Shown in pieces: positions 47,424 to 60,942 of a DNA stretch of 64,000 nt. The first letter of the stretch is position 1, and every line of letters begins with the position of its first letter. This DNA comes from Stromatinia cepivora. Lineage: Eukaryota; Ascomycota; Leotiomycetes; Helotiales; Sclerotiniaceae. The translations under genes were made by a program, and so were the position numbers. Where the stretch lies: contig RCTD01000004.1 in NCBI GenBank assembly GCA_014898415.1, forward strand, positions 1,177,001 through 1,241,000, given 5' to 3'. The notes below the pieces were generated by a model. It did no database searches. It saw nothing but the letters and a program-made list of their open reading frames with translations, and was not told where the DNA came from.

Positions 47424-50203
47424 TTACTCATCCCAACTACGTCCCTTGACGGCAGCAAGTTCCTCCTCGGTCATTCTGTGACCAGTAGTGAAGTATCCTA
47501 GTTGCAATTTGTTCAGCCCTACTACAAGGTATGGGATTTTGAATGGTGCGTGGCAAGACTGACCTGCTGTAATCTTGGCATCAATCTCGACCCTCGAATC
47601 CGCTGGGATCCAAGATTCGGGTAGCTCAACTCGTTCATGTATAGGAATTCTAGACGGTTATTTAGCAATAGGGACCAATGTTCCGTGCGTGCTCCTTACC
47701 CTTGGCTGACTATGGCATCATGTTTCATGCTGCACATATGGTTACTCCTGCATCTGATATGTTGTGGATTCGAACAACTTACTTGCTCATACTTAACATT
47801 CTGTCGATTTTCTTTATTCCCAACCAATGAAGGATGTCGGGCATCAACGCCTGGAAACGCATATCTTTTACGCCGGCGATATTTTCCGTGCGTTTAAAAT
47901 ATTCCGAAGCTCGATCAAGTCCGCGCTTTCTGGCATTGTAAACGAGGTACTACATGACCAAGTTAGAGATTGTCTCAGAGAGATCCAGAGAAGTGATTAA
48001 TCATGAAAATCTGAGGGGATAAATGCGGATGTCATCGAAAAATGATTGGAAGTGGGAGAGATGGTGTGGGTGTTGTGTAAGTTGATAAGCTTCGGTGTGC
48101 TCCACAACAGAAGGATAAATGCAGTGCAGACGACCCATGAGCCGCAGAAATTTTCAAATACCTTTGTAACCTCTCCAAGAGCTCTACCCTCTTTTCTGAA
48201 GTAAATTACTCGGGAAACAGTTAGTTATGGTATTGAAAGACTCCGATGGAAACTGTACTCACCAACTAGAAAACCACAGTCAGTAATTGCCTACGAGAGT
48301 TGCATGAAAAGTGAACGCATTCGTGAATCCAAACTGCTGTTCGTGTTCCAATGGATATAAAGTACGAAATATCCAAAAAGAGTTGGACATCGGAGGTATG
48401 AAATGAAATCAATTGTACTCACCTCCGCTTCCACCATTTTGCGCCTCTTTGACAGCCTCTTCAATACCATAGATCAGGTAAGGACGGCATGTACAGATAT
48501 CAGATCCGAACACGTCACTGCCGTTACACTATTGCCGAATGTCAGCATGAAAGATCTCCTAATCGTATTACCTCAAACTGCGGCATTTGATTTTTACCTC
48601 GTCATGAACTCGTAAAGCCAGTCGAACATTCTCATCTGACATCTTCGCGGGGTCTCCAAAGCAGTAGACGGTCAAACCACCTATAAATAGTTAGAGATCT
48701 CCATGCTGGATCGAGATTACCGCCTCATACCAATTGGTGGCATGAAGAGCTTAATATCGCCCCTGGTAATCAATTCGGGGTATGATCCACCAGTGTGCTC
48801 GAACAATGCTCTCCTCAGAACCCCCTCGGCTAGAATATGGGTAAGCAGAATGACTCCCGAAGCTATGATAGGAATACGAACAAATGCCGAATCGCTCAGC
48901 AACCCCAGGCAAGTACCAAACCTGTAATATTATTAGACGTATACTTTGACAGTGGAAAACCAACATACTGGTTCAACGGCAAATTTCGTGACTGCAAGTT
49001 CTCCAGCCTCATTCAGACAAATTTTGCCATCCGGTTTGAGCCGACCTTCACGAACACTGGCTTCCAATTCTGATAGCTATCAAAGCCGTTAGTATTGCTA
49101 CCATGCCATTCAACGTTGCAAATTACCTTCATATGAGCTCGGGTAATTGCTATCAATATGATTAGTACTGTTGTCGAATACGATCTCAATTACCCAAAGG
49201 TTGACATGGTACATACCAATAGTAGGTCTGATATCGACTGCGTTTGGTCAGCCCAAAGCTACATTATAGCCTTACGTGGGGGTTCCTTACCATTCTCCTT
49301 CTCAATTGTATCCTTAAAAAGCCATGGAGCAAGATGGCCCAAGGGATCCATCGATACTATCTTCTTCTTGTCAGCCCATTGAGGAAATGGTCCAATATTT
49401 GCAGCAGGCTCTGTGTTTGTGAAATCCGGTCTGCAGTATGTTAATTCATTTGGCATGTTAGATTCAGCTGTTTCGAAACCTACTTGTGATCTGCCTTGAT
49501 TTCCTTGCTGGCAACAGCCAAAGCATAATATATCGAATAGGATCCACCGTGGGCTATTAATGTCGGAAATCAGACCAAATCACGAATTATCAGCAGACAA
49601 CCAAAACATACCTCCAATTGCTAAGACAAACAATTAGTATACCAAAAATCTGTGAAATGGTGAACAAACTTACCGTTACGTCTTCGGGCTGTTTCTGTAG
49701 CTCTGGACACAACTACCGGACCTCTAATTTGCGGATCGCTATGACCCCATTCCATAGGAAGGGGATTGATACCGGATTGTCCGGGGTATGTACTTATATC
49801 ATAATTCAATTAAATGTCTCTATTCCCTATATGCATTGAAATGAACTCACGTGAGAATGATTCGAGAAGTACCGGTGCTTGCCTTTTGAGGATAAGAAGG
49901 AATGGGTGTCTCTTCGGGCTTCGCCGCCGAGATAGTTGGAGACTTGGGCACATCGGCATCCTTGAAAGCATCATCTTTGGATGGACTTTCACCGCTGCTT
50001 ACAAGAGGTTCGGAAAGTTTGGAAATAGTTGCTGAATCAGGAGAAGCAACATCGCGAACTTCCTTCATTCCAGCTAAGACATTGACACGGCCAGTGATGG
50101 CATCGACATTAGATGCAAGTTGGACCTGGTTGAGTTGTAGATTCTTGATGGAATTGAGGATCTCCTGCATTAAAGCAGTCTGATCAGGAGGCGAAGAAGA
50201 CAT
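47424..50203 (-). CDS. URC1: Urc1, GTP cyclohydrolase II-like enzyme of uracil catabolism
   Basis: RibA-type protein required in the fungal URC pathway of uracil breakdown. Eighteen exons give 525 aa: 49851-50203, 49674-49792, 49612-49620, 49484-49553, 49291-49430, 49217-49237, 49127-49149, 48969-49076, 48882-48921, 48731-48829, 48598-48680, 48423-48528, 48263-48265, 48162-48208, 47783-47949, 47700-47729, 47564-47649 and 47424-47497. RNAIGAHGGSYSIYYALAVA and SMDPLGH come before the GCHII core. CNGSDVFGSDICTCRPYL carries the zinc-ligand cysteines. YFRKEGRALGEVTKYLVYNA is the RQEGRG-like catalytic loop, and LSMSNMKHDAIVSQGIP ends the core. Every phase closes. Exons 3 (9 nt) and 13 (3 nt) are microexons. 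The N-terminal ~120 residues are Ser/Pro-rich and may be disordered. Confidence 0.92.
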
Positions 50204-51167
50204 CTTGGAAACGGGCTTGGAATATGGCAGATTTCCCAAGAAAGTATTCGGGAGTGAAGTAAGTAAAGTAAGTAAAGTGACTTCAGTTTATTTTGGGAAG
50301 GGAAGAGGCAGGTTTTATATTCTGGAGGATGAGGGGTAAAGGGATTCGGCGCGTTTGTATCGTTTGCTTGTCCGATACCTAGGTAGGTAGGTAGGTAGGT
50401 AGGTAGGTAGGTAGGAAAGGCACAAGAACACGTATTACAAAATTGGAAAGTGGCTTTCCTCTTTCTTGTTGAATGATATAAGGAATAGAATAGATTGACG
50501 GATTGGAAGAAAGTGGAAATGATGAATAAAGTGGTGTATGCTAGTTGGTCATTTCTTGTATCTATGGTAATCGTTTCCCGTTTCCTATCATTCACTCTTC
50601 AAGCTGTTGTCAAATGTCAGATGGGCAGTATCTGGGACAGTTTATCAGCCCCACTACGGAGTATAAAGAAGGGATTTGTACCCTATGAATAAGGGTACAA
50701 AGCAACCGTGCTCAAACCCGCAGTATAACTCCGTACAGTAGGGATCTATTTTGACTTCTTGTTGATTCAAGTACAGCCATACAGTATGTACACTACCTAT
50801 ATATTTGATCTATAATCTTTAAATTCAACACCTTTTCAACTCAAGATCAATCCGTTAATACAACCGATTTATTTTAATACAAATTAAATCATATCACATC
50901 GAACAATCGGCTGCTCCATAAATTCCCGTCGTGGCAGTGATATCACTCATTATCGATAAGCTCCCAAGCCCATAAGGTATCAATTTTCAGGAACCCGCCT
51001 GCCTGAACCTAAAAGGATCCCAGCCTTTTGTGACAGTCATTAAAAAGCTAGCAGCACAGGCTAACAGTCGCGCTTCTACATCTTCCGAGCCGCGCCAGTC
51101 CCACAGCATTTTCTTTAACATACTTATCATTATCCCCAGCCAAGTTTGAAGAACTTTAAATAGCATT
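50204..51167. promoter_or_regulatory. Divergent promoter region URC1/ELF1
   Basis: 964 bp between divergent starts. It includes the (AGGT)n tract at 50381-50415. The middle is AT-rich. No gene was seen. Confidence 0.45.
50381..50415. repeat. Microsatellite (AGGT)n, about 9 units
   Basis: Uninterrupted AGGT tetranucleotides following ACCT, so the left border is the palindrome ACCTAGGT. It is the longest version of a motif scattered over the window. Confidence 0.95.
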
Positions 51168-51777
51168 ATGGTGTGTGGAGTTATTACTGTCCCGTTCTAT
51201 TGCAGTTTGCTAATACATGAGTTTAGGGTAAACGCAAGGCAGCAAAGAAGCCTCAGGGCCCAAAAAAGGTACAGCATTTTTAGCTACTTTCCCGATTATG
51301 TTTGAGCTGCGACATATACTGACAATTTTGCGAAGAAAGAAGTTTTAAACACCACTTTCCCCTGTTTATTCTGCAATCACGAAAACTCGGTTATTGTCAA
51401 AATTGACAAGAAAGCTGGTGTCGGTCAACTTTCCTGCAAAGTATGCGACCAAAAGTTTCAATGCGCCATCAACTGTGAGTTTCCTGCAACAAAGAAAGTT
51501 GGGTGGAGGACAATTTGAAGTTAATTGTGGCCCGCATATAGATCTGTCGGCTTCCGTGGATGTTTATGCCGATTGGGTTGATGCTTGCGATGCAGTTGCG
51601 AAAGAAGGAGATGACGGGGGAGATTTCGCCCCCGAACGTGCACCTGCTCGACGTCAATCTGGTGCTGCCGCGAAAGGCGATGAAGACGATGACGACAATG
51701 ATGACGACATAATGGGAGACGAGGATGGGATGGGTGGTTATGGCGGTGATGGAATCGTTGCGGACGACGAATACTAA
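51168..51777 (+). CDS. ELF1: Transcription elongation factor Elf1
   Basis: Small zinc-ribbon factor that rides on RNA polymerase II and helps passage through nucleosomes. Exons: 51168-51170 (ATG only), 51227-51268, 51336-51474 and 51542-51777 (139 aa). [15 protein letters not shown] is the basic N-terminus. The zinc ribbon is [10 protein letters not shown]...[10 protein letters not shown], followed by YADWVDACD. The tail is strongly acidic ([15 protein letters not shown]). Having the initiator codon alone in exon 1, with GTGTGT straight after it, is unusual but gives the exact family N-terminus. Confidence 0.93.
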
Positions 51778-52015
51778 GCTTGAGGTTTTCGGCTTGGGTT
51801 GTGATAATTTTTATTGTTTGGAGTTTTGGGGCCTCACGGTTGGCGAACTTTTTTATATGGTCTTGGGCTGTGAGTGACAAATGGATCAAATCATCCTATC
51901 TATCCTTGGCTACAAATCATATTGGTTCAAGTGACAGATCAATGGGACACACCGGCATAAATTGTTATTTTGGTATAGGGTTAAAATATTAAGAGGATAT
52001 TGAAAATTGGCCTCT

Positions 52016-52965
<950 letters not shown>

Positions 52966-53902
52966 TTTGCTGTAAAATTTCCTAAAGAGTCGAGTTTCAA
53001 CAACACAGTTAGGGCTTGACAATGAGAATCTTTTCTTGCTATGTTGGTTAGTGATAATTACATAGAGGTAGCTCAAGAAGTTCATTCACTTGCCTCAAAC
53101 AAATCCTACAGGTTATTGCTCAAAACGCACACACAACACAAAGCTGCAGGAATTGTAGTTAACAGCTCTGCGGAGGGCTCCGTATGATTTCTCGTGGGGC
53201 CGGTACAAAGCGAAATACAGCCTAGATAAATTGATAACCGATAAGCATAAGGGTTGTCTTGGCAGGCTGTGAAGAAGTAGGTGATCTTTCAATTCTATGA
53301 CAAACTGTTTCCAGAAGAGATAGAAGTAGTTCTGGACTCACTGGCAATTGAATTGTGTCAAGAACTAATATCATTAAGCCTGTCAAGGAGATCTTTTGTT
53401 TGTTTTGGAAAACAGAGATCAGTAGTAGATGTTTTCAAGTAGAAATATAAGGCAGTGATGACAATGCTGTATATTCAATCAGTGGAGAGCTTTGACCGGT
53501 TCATCATTTGTATGAAATCACAAACTTCAGGCCTTTTTTTATGAGATGCCAGCGAATATTTATATACCATACCTACCTACCTTCATAGTAATATCTTCTT
53601 ATTTCAATCTGTGAACTCATCACAAGAAGTTGATTAATAGTTTTCTTCCATTATATTATTCGTTTTGGTGAGCCATGGTGATGTATCGTTGATGGGCTCG
53701 GAATAATGTTTGTCCATACATTAGCTCACATTCTAATCAATGCTTTTAATCATTCCTGCCATAGTTTATCAATTCTAATTCACAAACTATCTACCAAATA
53801 GTTATCACAACAAGTACTTCTTTTCAGAAGTACTTTCTACTTTTGGACGCCTTTGTGATCATACCATTTAAGGCTCTCCGGAAGCTATATTTCGTTATTT
53901 AA
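52966..53902. promoter_or_regulatory. Divergent promoter region FUR1/WAPL
   Basis: 937 bp between divergent starts, AT-rich to the right, with an ATACCTACCTACCT motif at 53570. No gene was seen. Confidence 0.45.
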
Positions 53903-56900
53903 ATGATTTGCGACAGCAGCCTTTCCAACACTCGATGCGCAGCTTCACCTTTGCACTTTCCAAGTCACCCATATTCACCACACACCATGGCGGCCTATGA
54001 AAACACGATGAGGCCTCGGAAAACAATAACTACATATGGGAAACCATCACGAAAACACCTTGCAGGTCACAGCTACGCAAAACTGGTCCATCGTACAACC
54101 CCTTCAGATTTAACAAAGGCAGACGTTATTACAAACAATGAGCCCACCTCCTCAAATCATGAAAGGGCTCGCAATGCTTACAAGCCTTCACCTAGCACAA
54201 CTTCCGCTCCCAAAACACAATCTGCGGTCGATTTATACGATGTGCCACTCAGCGATGATGAGGACACTCCTCTAATGCGGAAGAACGTTACAAAGTCTAC
54301 GCAGAGAGTCAAGGTAAAGTCTGCCATGTTCGATGTGCTGCCGAGCGATGACGAGGGGCAATCTACAATGCGGAGGAAGGTTCCCAAGCTGAAACAGAAA
54401 GCTCTGCAAAATTCTTCCATTTGCGATATGTCACTCAGCGAGGATGAGATGCCCTCTTCGGCAAGGAAGAATCTCTCCAAGTTATTACCAAAAGCCACCG
54501 AAAAGCCGGCCACCGTTCGAAGAGCGAAACACTCGAATATAACAGCGTCCGCAAATGGCAATTTAGAGGAAATGCCCGAGCGTAAGAAGAGGAAGCTGTC
54601 GCCAGTTGAACAGCCGCGATGGGAGCCTGCCAAACTTCCAGTGGCTCCTCTCAAAGCACCACCAAACTCACAAAACAGGAAGGCGCAATCTATCTCGAAT
54701 ACTTTGCCAAAGCAACTTGCCGTTCATGCCAAACCTGTTTCGCACTCTATCCTAAAACAATCAACGGTACCTCGAGGTCTACAGAAGCAGAGGAGTATAA
54801 AACCCCAGCCACAAGTCCTCAAGTCACCCGCGTCCACCAACAGTGAAATAAGCTTACAGTCAGCCGCACGCCCCGAGCGCCATATCTCGCCAAAGGCTGC
54901 GGAGCTATGGGATGCCCTCCTTGATAAAGACCACGAAACTGAAGGAACTGCAAGTACTAGTGGGGACGAACTCTCTCTCGTCGTGACTAAGCCGAAGAAA
55001 GTATATCCAATGGCCAGGAAATTGTCGAAAACAGCGGCACTTGCAAAACCGACGAGCACAACTCCTCGCAAACGACTGATTGATTCATTAGTCGAGCAGG
55101 CGCCGCACCAAGATTTAGACGATGATGAAGAAGAAGATGATGAATCTGGGAATGAGCATGATAATTCCCAGCTTGAGGATCATTTTCAACATTTGCACAA
55201 CTCGAGAGCTCAAAGTCTCACCCCGGACCTCCCCGCTTTTACTACATCTGCACAAGCTAGCCAAGGCTCCCAGATCACAGGGCCGAAATTCACGTATAGT
55301 CGGCAGCGCTCTATGCTTGTTGAAGAAGACATGATGGAGCAATTAGCGTTTGATATGCCTCTGGAGACCCCGCAGGGCTCACAACGTCGCCGTGGCTCTA
55401 TACCCAGCCTAAAGCCTTTATTAAGCTTGCGCGAAGACGAAGAAGGCGAAGATGAAGCTGCGAACACCACTATTCGCACAATCCATGAACTGAGACAAGC
55501 AGGGGCAAACAGCCGTTTCGCGGATGAAGTAGAAGATTTACTCGATCGCATTGGCAAACCCACCGCAAAGCCGTCCTCTATGCGACGTTCTGGCCTTTTA
55601 GATCTAGGCATCAAAATGAAGGATAAGGCATTTGTTCGGCAATTCCGTGCCCATGGTGCTGAACAACGATTGTTTGTTGACATAGGCGAAGAGATTGATG
55701 TCGTATCGGGATTCTTGATGATTTCACTCATCACGCCTATTTTGGCAGAGGGAAGCGTACCTCTCGTGGTATCGCAACTTCAACAACAAGGCATTTCAAA
55801 GCTGCTAAATCGTCTCATATCCGTTGAAAAAAGCATTGTTTCTGTGACGAAAGAGCGCAAGATGAACATGTCAAAAATGGCACAGAACTCCATATCAGCA
55901 TATCATGATTTTCTACTGGCAATTCCAGCATGGAAGGATCTTGGCCCAGGTGAGCTTTCACCTCGAACCTTGGCCCTGAAATGCCTCGAGCTTATGGTTC
56001 GACAAAGTAGGGAGGCTGGAGATGCTAGCGACATAATTTCTGAAGAGCTGAATACCAGTTTGTTTGAGATATTAACTTCATCGGATGGCGATGCTTCATG
56101 GGATCTTCCTCACGGAACGGAAGCGATTAACTTCTATTTGACGTTATCCACTCTAGAATCCCACTCTCTCGTGGCAAGAACCGCCCAAGATGAAACAATT
56201 TGGATTCGTCAATTGTTACCCATCATAGGCAATACCCTCAATGCCGCTTTGAATCGGCCACTTGATAGCTTTGGCGAGCAACAGATTTTGGCATTGAAAT
56301 TGACAGTGAATGTTACCAATCACAATCCGAAAGCTTGCGATGCAATTGCGAACTCGGATCTCATGTACACCATTCTTCGCGTCATTGTTGCTAAGTTCAA
56401 AAGCATGTCAAACTTGTGGTCGGAGGAGGAAATCATTGTGGCAGTGGACAATTTGATCCTGCTCATCGGAGCGATGATCAACTTCGCGTTGTGGAGTACC
56501 AAAGCACTCAAAAACATCGACAAATTTGCCGGAACGGCCAAAGACCCCTTGGATGAATTGATTTGTCTATTTGTCGATAATAGGGAGAAAACCTTTGAGG
56601 TAAATTCTTGCATTCAGTTTTCATTCCGGTATACTAAACTTCAATAGGCGGACTCTCAACACGAATCACACAAAAACGTTCCGCTCGGATACCTATCCGT
56701 GTTGTTGGGCCATTTTTGCTTGTTACCGGCCATCGAGAAGCGGATTCGGATGCGACAGAGAACGAAAACGCTTCGGCCTCTAATCACATCTATTAACGAG
56801 TTTATCGTCTATCATAAAGCGGCCGACGATGAGATCGCCCCAAATGAAGAAGGGCACAGTCCTCATGTTACTGTGACAAAGCAACTCGAAGATCTTGTCA

Positions 56901-56935
56901 AGAAGTTGCTAGCGATCAAAGGAACCAACGCGTGA
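53903..56935 (+). CDS. WPL1: Wapl/Rad61 cohesin-release factor
   Basis: Opens the Smc3-Scc1 gate with Pds5 to release cohesin from chromatin. Two exons, 53903-56599 and 56648-56935, give 994 aa from the first ATG; a second ATG at 53987 (MAAYENTMRPRKTITTYGK) is a likelier start and gives 966. The N-terminal half is disordered, basic and Ser-rich, with repeated LSDDE/PSDDE motifs. The WAPL helical-repeat domain runs from about residue 535: EDLLDRIGKPTAKPSSMRRS, GLLDLGIKMKDKAFVRQF and so on to the C-terminus. The second exon ends KQLEDLVKKLLAIKG. No damage seen. Confidence 0.92.
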
Positions 56936-57943
56936 AATATATAGAAAGGCGTTTGGAGAATGCAGTTGAAAGAAGGCTTTTGATACGGATGTCATGGGTA
57001 TAATGGTTACAATGGAGATGATACAAAATGTTTTGATATTTCATGATTTATTCTAGGCGTTTAGTTCAGAGAGAAGAACTTGCAATATACCCTAGGTGCG
57101 ATTGTTTCGGGATGGGGGAGGAGGGGTTCAGAAAACTATGATATGGAGGGCTCCTTAATCGAAAATATCCATAGGGTGCAGCTGGGTTTGCACCAGTAAT
57201 CCCCGGCCACCCAAACAACACATTACTATTACCATATTTATTATAGAAATGAAGGTATTTCACCGGATAGCAGTATGCTCATCCGATTTTAGCTGTTGTC
57301 GTGGCAGATTCAGAACGAGTAATTCATTTGACTTACCTACCTAGTAGGTACTATGTGTTTGACGTGTGATGAGGTAAGTTGGAATTCGGCGATGGGCTCC
57401 GGTCTCGATTGACATGACAGCCATGACAGCCATGACAGCACTGCTAAAGTTGGAGAGTACCGGTAATAATGATCAAATCCGTACCAGGAAATGACTTTTT
57501 TGCGAGAACTTCCTATTCTTGGAATGACTTCATATTATTCGAAAACCAACACTTCTTTCGTCATAAATTCACTTTTAAATTGAATACGATAATAAAGTTG
57601 CATTTCATATAAATTTATTCATCACCCAATCACCTACTTACTAGCTATAGATACTCGATCGATACTCTCCTACATTTTGTATGTTGGGAGATCCATCTTC
57701 CGAGTCAAGCTTAATCTGGGTCCACTCAGCCTAAACATTAGCGCTGTAAGAACCTCAACTTAACTGAACCCTTAGCACTAGGTACTAACAAACCTCTTAC
57801 CTCAGCCTTGCCCAAGTTTCCCTCCCGTAGGAACCAACAAAACATCAAAAGCTCTTACATATCTCGCTTTCCTTGTACTCAATTGCAAGACAACACTTTT
57901 TACCTTTTATTATAATTTTATCTAAAGTTATTATAATTTCAAT
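56936..57943. other. Intergenic region, WAPL 3' end and RHEB promoter
   Basis: About 1 kb without a gene. It contains ACTTACCTACCTAGTAGG at 57333 and three tandem copies of CATGACAGC at 57413-57440. A tRNA-like GGTTTGCACC near 57183 has no matching acceptor stem that I can find. Confidence 0.45.
57413..57440. repeat. Short tandem repeat CATGACAGC x3
   Basis: Three consecutive 9-10 bp units in intergenic DNA. No function is evident. Confidence 0.85.
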
Positions 57944-58713
57944 ATGCCTGCCCCACCCAAACAACGCAAGATTGCTATTGTGGGCAGTCGATCTGTCGGT
58001 ATGCCATAATAATAAGTAACATATAATACAATACATCAAAGTAACCTTTCTCTTCTACAGGCAAATCTTCACTTACTGTACAGTTCGTCGACGGTCATTT
58101 TGTAGAAAGTTATTACCCTACTATCGAGAATACCTTCAGCAAGGTCATCAAGTACAAAGGGCAAGAATTTGCCACAGAGATCGTTGATACAGCTGGTCAG
58201 GTAAGATATCTATTTCATCTGATCAAAATCACATGTCATTACATATTTAGAAAAATAACTAACAGAATTCACATTATAGGATGAATACAGTATCTTGAAT
58301 TCAAAGCATTTCATTGGTATTCATGGCTATGTGCTTGTCTATTCCGTTGCTTCAATGCAATCCTTCGAAATGGTGGAGGTCATCAAGGATAAGATCCTGA
58401 ATCACTTGGTACGATAGGAATTTCAATTCTCTTTTCAATCACTTTGAAGAGACGGCTCACTGACACTATACAGGGTACTGAATGGGTTCCAATCACAATC
58501 ATTGGTAACAAGAGTGATCTTCGACCAGAGCAGCGTCAAGTCACTGCTGAGCAAGGCAAGGCATTGGCTGAGAAGATCAAATGTGCTTTCACTGAAGCAA
58601 GTGCACGTTATAACGAGAATGTTACCAAGGGATTTGAACTTATGATTGAGCAAATCGAGAAGGGTGAAAATCCTAATGAGCCTTCGGGAGATTCTAAATG
58701 TATTCTCATGTGA
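57944..58713 (+). CDS. RHB1: Rheb-family small GTPase
   Basis: GTPase upstream of TOR complex 1 and of basic amino-acid uptake. Exons: 57944-57998, 58061-58200, 58280-58408 and 58474-58713 (187 aa). The G1 loop is GSRSVGKSSLT, with Arg and Ser where Ras has Gly-Gly, a Rheb hallmark. The effector loop is SYYPTIENTFSK, G3 VDTAGQDEY, G4 IGNKSDL and G5 TEASA. The C-terminus C-I-L-M is a CAAX farnesylation box. Length is normal. Confidence 0.96.
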
Positions 58714-59231
58714 GGAAGGAGGGGTTTTGGAGCATACGTTGGATTATAATATCTCATGTCTGAATGTGGTTAACTTAGTATGGGAGTTTCGGAGTTGGGA
58801 GAGGCATCTTTCTAGATCTTTAGTCGCATAGGCATATGTCTTGCCCTGTCTTCACTTGACGTTGATAATACGAATGGTAGTTTACGAACGGTTCAATGGG
58901 TGTACGTTAAACGGTACTCACTGTCTATTCCAATTGCAAACGTGTTGGTGTTGTATTGAAGATATGTACCGTATCTTGATGATCTGGTACAACTGGAAAC
59001 ACCTGACTAGGAGGTCCGCCAAAGGGGCAGTGAGAAAAGGGGTTGTTGATACCGAAATACATATCACGTGTTAGGCCCAATCAGCCAGAATGTTATCTTA
59101 GCGGAGCCTTACAATCGCGACCCCACCAATCGTACTTTAAACAATTTCCTAGTGACTCAAAAAGTTGACCGGTTCAAATATACAGAATTTCTCGTGGCAT
59201 ACATATTTGAGTGTGCTAGACTATTTTCAAA
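58714..59231. other. Intergenic region RHEB/SES1
   Basis: 518 bp with the RHEB 3' UTR and the SES1 promoter. Nothing else was recognised. Confidence 0.45.
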
Positions 59232-60942
59232 ATGCTCGATGTTAACGATTTCATTACTGAGAGGGGTGGAAATCCACAAAAGATTAAGGACTCTCAACGC
59301 CGCAGATATGCACCTGAAGAGGCTGTTGATGAAGTGATTGCTATGTTCGAGGATCACCGCCAAAGTAAGGCAGCGAAGACAAGCACGATTTTACAGATAC
59401 TGACAAACTATTGCAGCCCAGTACGCAGCTACACAAGTCAAAAGCAGGATCAACGAAAATCAAAAAGCAATCGGCGCAAAAAAGAAGGCCAAGGAGGATG
59501 CTACCGAATTATTACAGCAGAAAGCCGATTTGGAGAAGGAGAAGAAGAACTGGGATGACGCAGCGGCAGAGAAAGAAATAATTCTTAAGAAAAAAATTAG
59601 TACGATTGGCAACATTGTTCACGAATCTGTGCCTGTGAACAACGACGAGGTAATTCCATATGGACAGCACACGGGTTTCTTCAGATCCGGTGTGGCTAAT
59701 TAGTACTAGGATCACAATGAGTTACTACGTACATGGGCCCCTGAAGGTGTTACTGTAGAGAAGAAGGATGTTCTTTCACATCATGAAGTTCTGACGAGAT
59801 TGGATGGTTATGACCCAGAACGTGGAGTCAAGGTTGTTGGACACAGAGGTTATTTCTTGAAGAAGTGGGGTGTCTTCTTAAACCAGGCTTTGATCAATTA
59901 TGGCTTGGAGTTCTTGGATAGCAAGGGATATACACCATTACAGACTCCGCAATTTATGCTGAAGGAATACATGGCGAAGACCGCACAGTTGGAGCAATTC
60001 GATGAGGAACTTTATAAGGTTGTTGATGGAGATGCCCAGAACGATAAATACCTTATTGCTACTTCCGAACAGCCAATTTCAGCCTTCCATGCTGACGAGT
60101 GGTTGACTGCTAAAGATGTGCCTATTAGGTATGTTAAGAAACTCTCGGTGAAAAAGTCTTGTACTGACTTATGCTCAAAGATATGCTGGTTTTTCTTCGT
60201 GCTATAGACGAGAAGCTGGTTCTCATGGTAGAGACGCATGGGGAATTTTCAGGGTTCATCAATTCGAAAAGGTATATATTTTTGGTTTTTCAAGTCTATA
60301 ACGCCTTTACTAACCATTACAGATCGAGCAATTTGTCCTCACCGACCCAGAAAAGTCATGGGAAGAATTTGATTGTATGATCAGCTTCTCGGAGGAGTTC
60401 TACCAATCCCTAGGTGTTCCATACAGAGTCGTCGCAATCGTCTCAGGTGCTCTTAACAACGCAGCTGCCAAGAAGTATGATCTTGAGGCATGGTTCCCCT
60501 TCCAAGGAGAATACAAGGAGCTTGTCTCTTGCTCAAATTGCACAGACTACCAATCCAGAGCTCTCGAAATCAGATATGGTACTAAGATGCAAACTGAGAT
60601 CCGTAAGAAATACGTCCACGCACTTAACTCTACTTTATGTGCAACTGAGCGTGCGTTGTGCTGCCTCCTGGAGAACTTCCAAACTGAAGAAGTAAGTAAA
60701 GAGATGTACTTCATTTTTCAGCTTTGTTTGCTGACTATAAATAGGGTTTCAACGTCCCAGAGCCTCTCCGTAAATATCTTCCTGGTGCCCCTGAATTTAT
60801 TGCTTTCTCCAAAGAACTGCCCAAAGATACCACCTCCCAGAAAGCAAAGGGTAAGTTCGACAAAGCACCAAAACCAAAGGTTGCACCGGTCGGTGCTACA
60901 CCAACTGAGGCGGCGGAGAAGCTGAAGGACATGAAGGTTTAA
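59232..60942 (+). CDS. SES1: Cytosolic seryl-tRNA synthetase
   Basis: Class II synthetase charging tRNA-Ser. Exons: 59232-59364, 59417-59649, 59710-60128, 60208-60271, 60323-60691 and 60745-60942 (471 aa). The N-terminal coiled-coil arm starts [18 protein letters not shown] and continues through [20 protein letters not shown]. Motif 2 is [20 protein letters not shown], and the motif 3 region includes [18 protein letters not shown] and [14 protein letters not shown]. The C-terminal Lys/Ala-rich extension ([18 protein letters not shown]) is the usual fungal cytosolic tail, so this is not the mitochondrial enzyme. Confidence 0.96.

Noticed and set aside
47750..47790. GTTCGAATCC-like tRNA B-box on the minus strand
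   Set aside because: It sits inside a URC1 intron and no A-box or acceptor stem pairs with it at tRNA distance.
57170..57200. tRNA-like GGTTTGCACC context
   Set aside because: No cloverleaf could be drawn around it.
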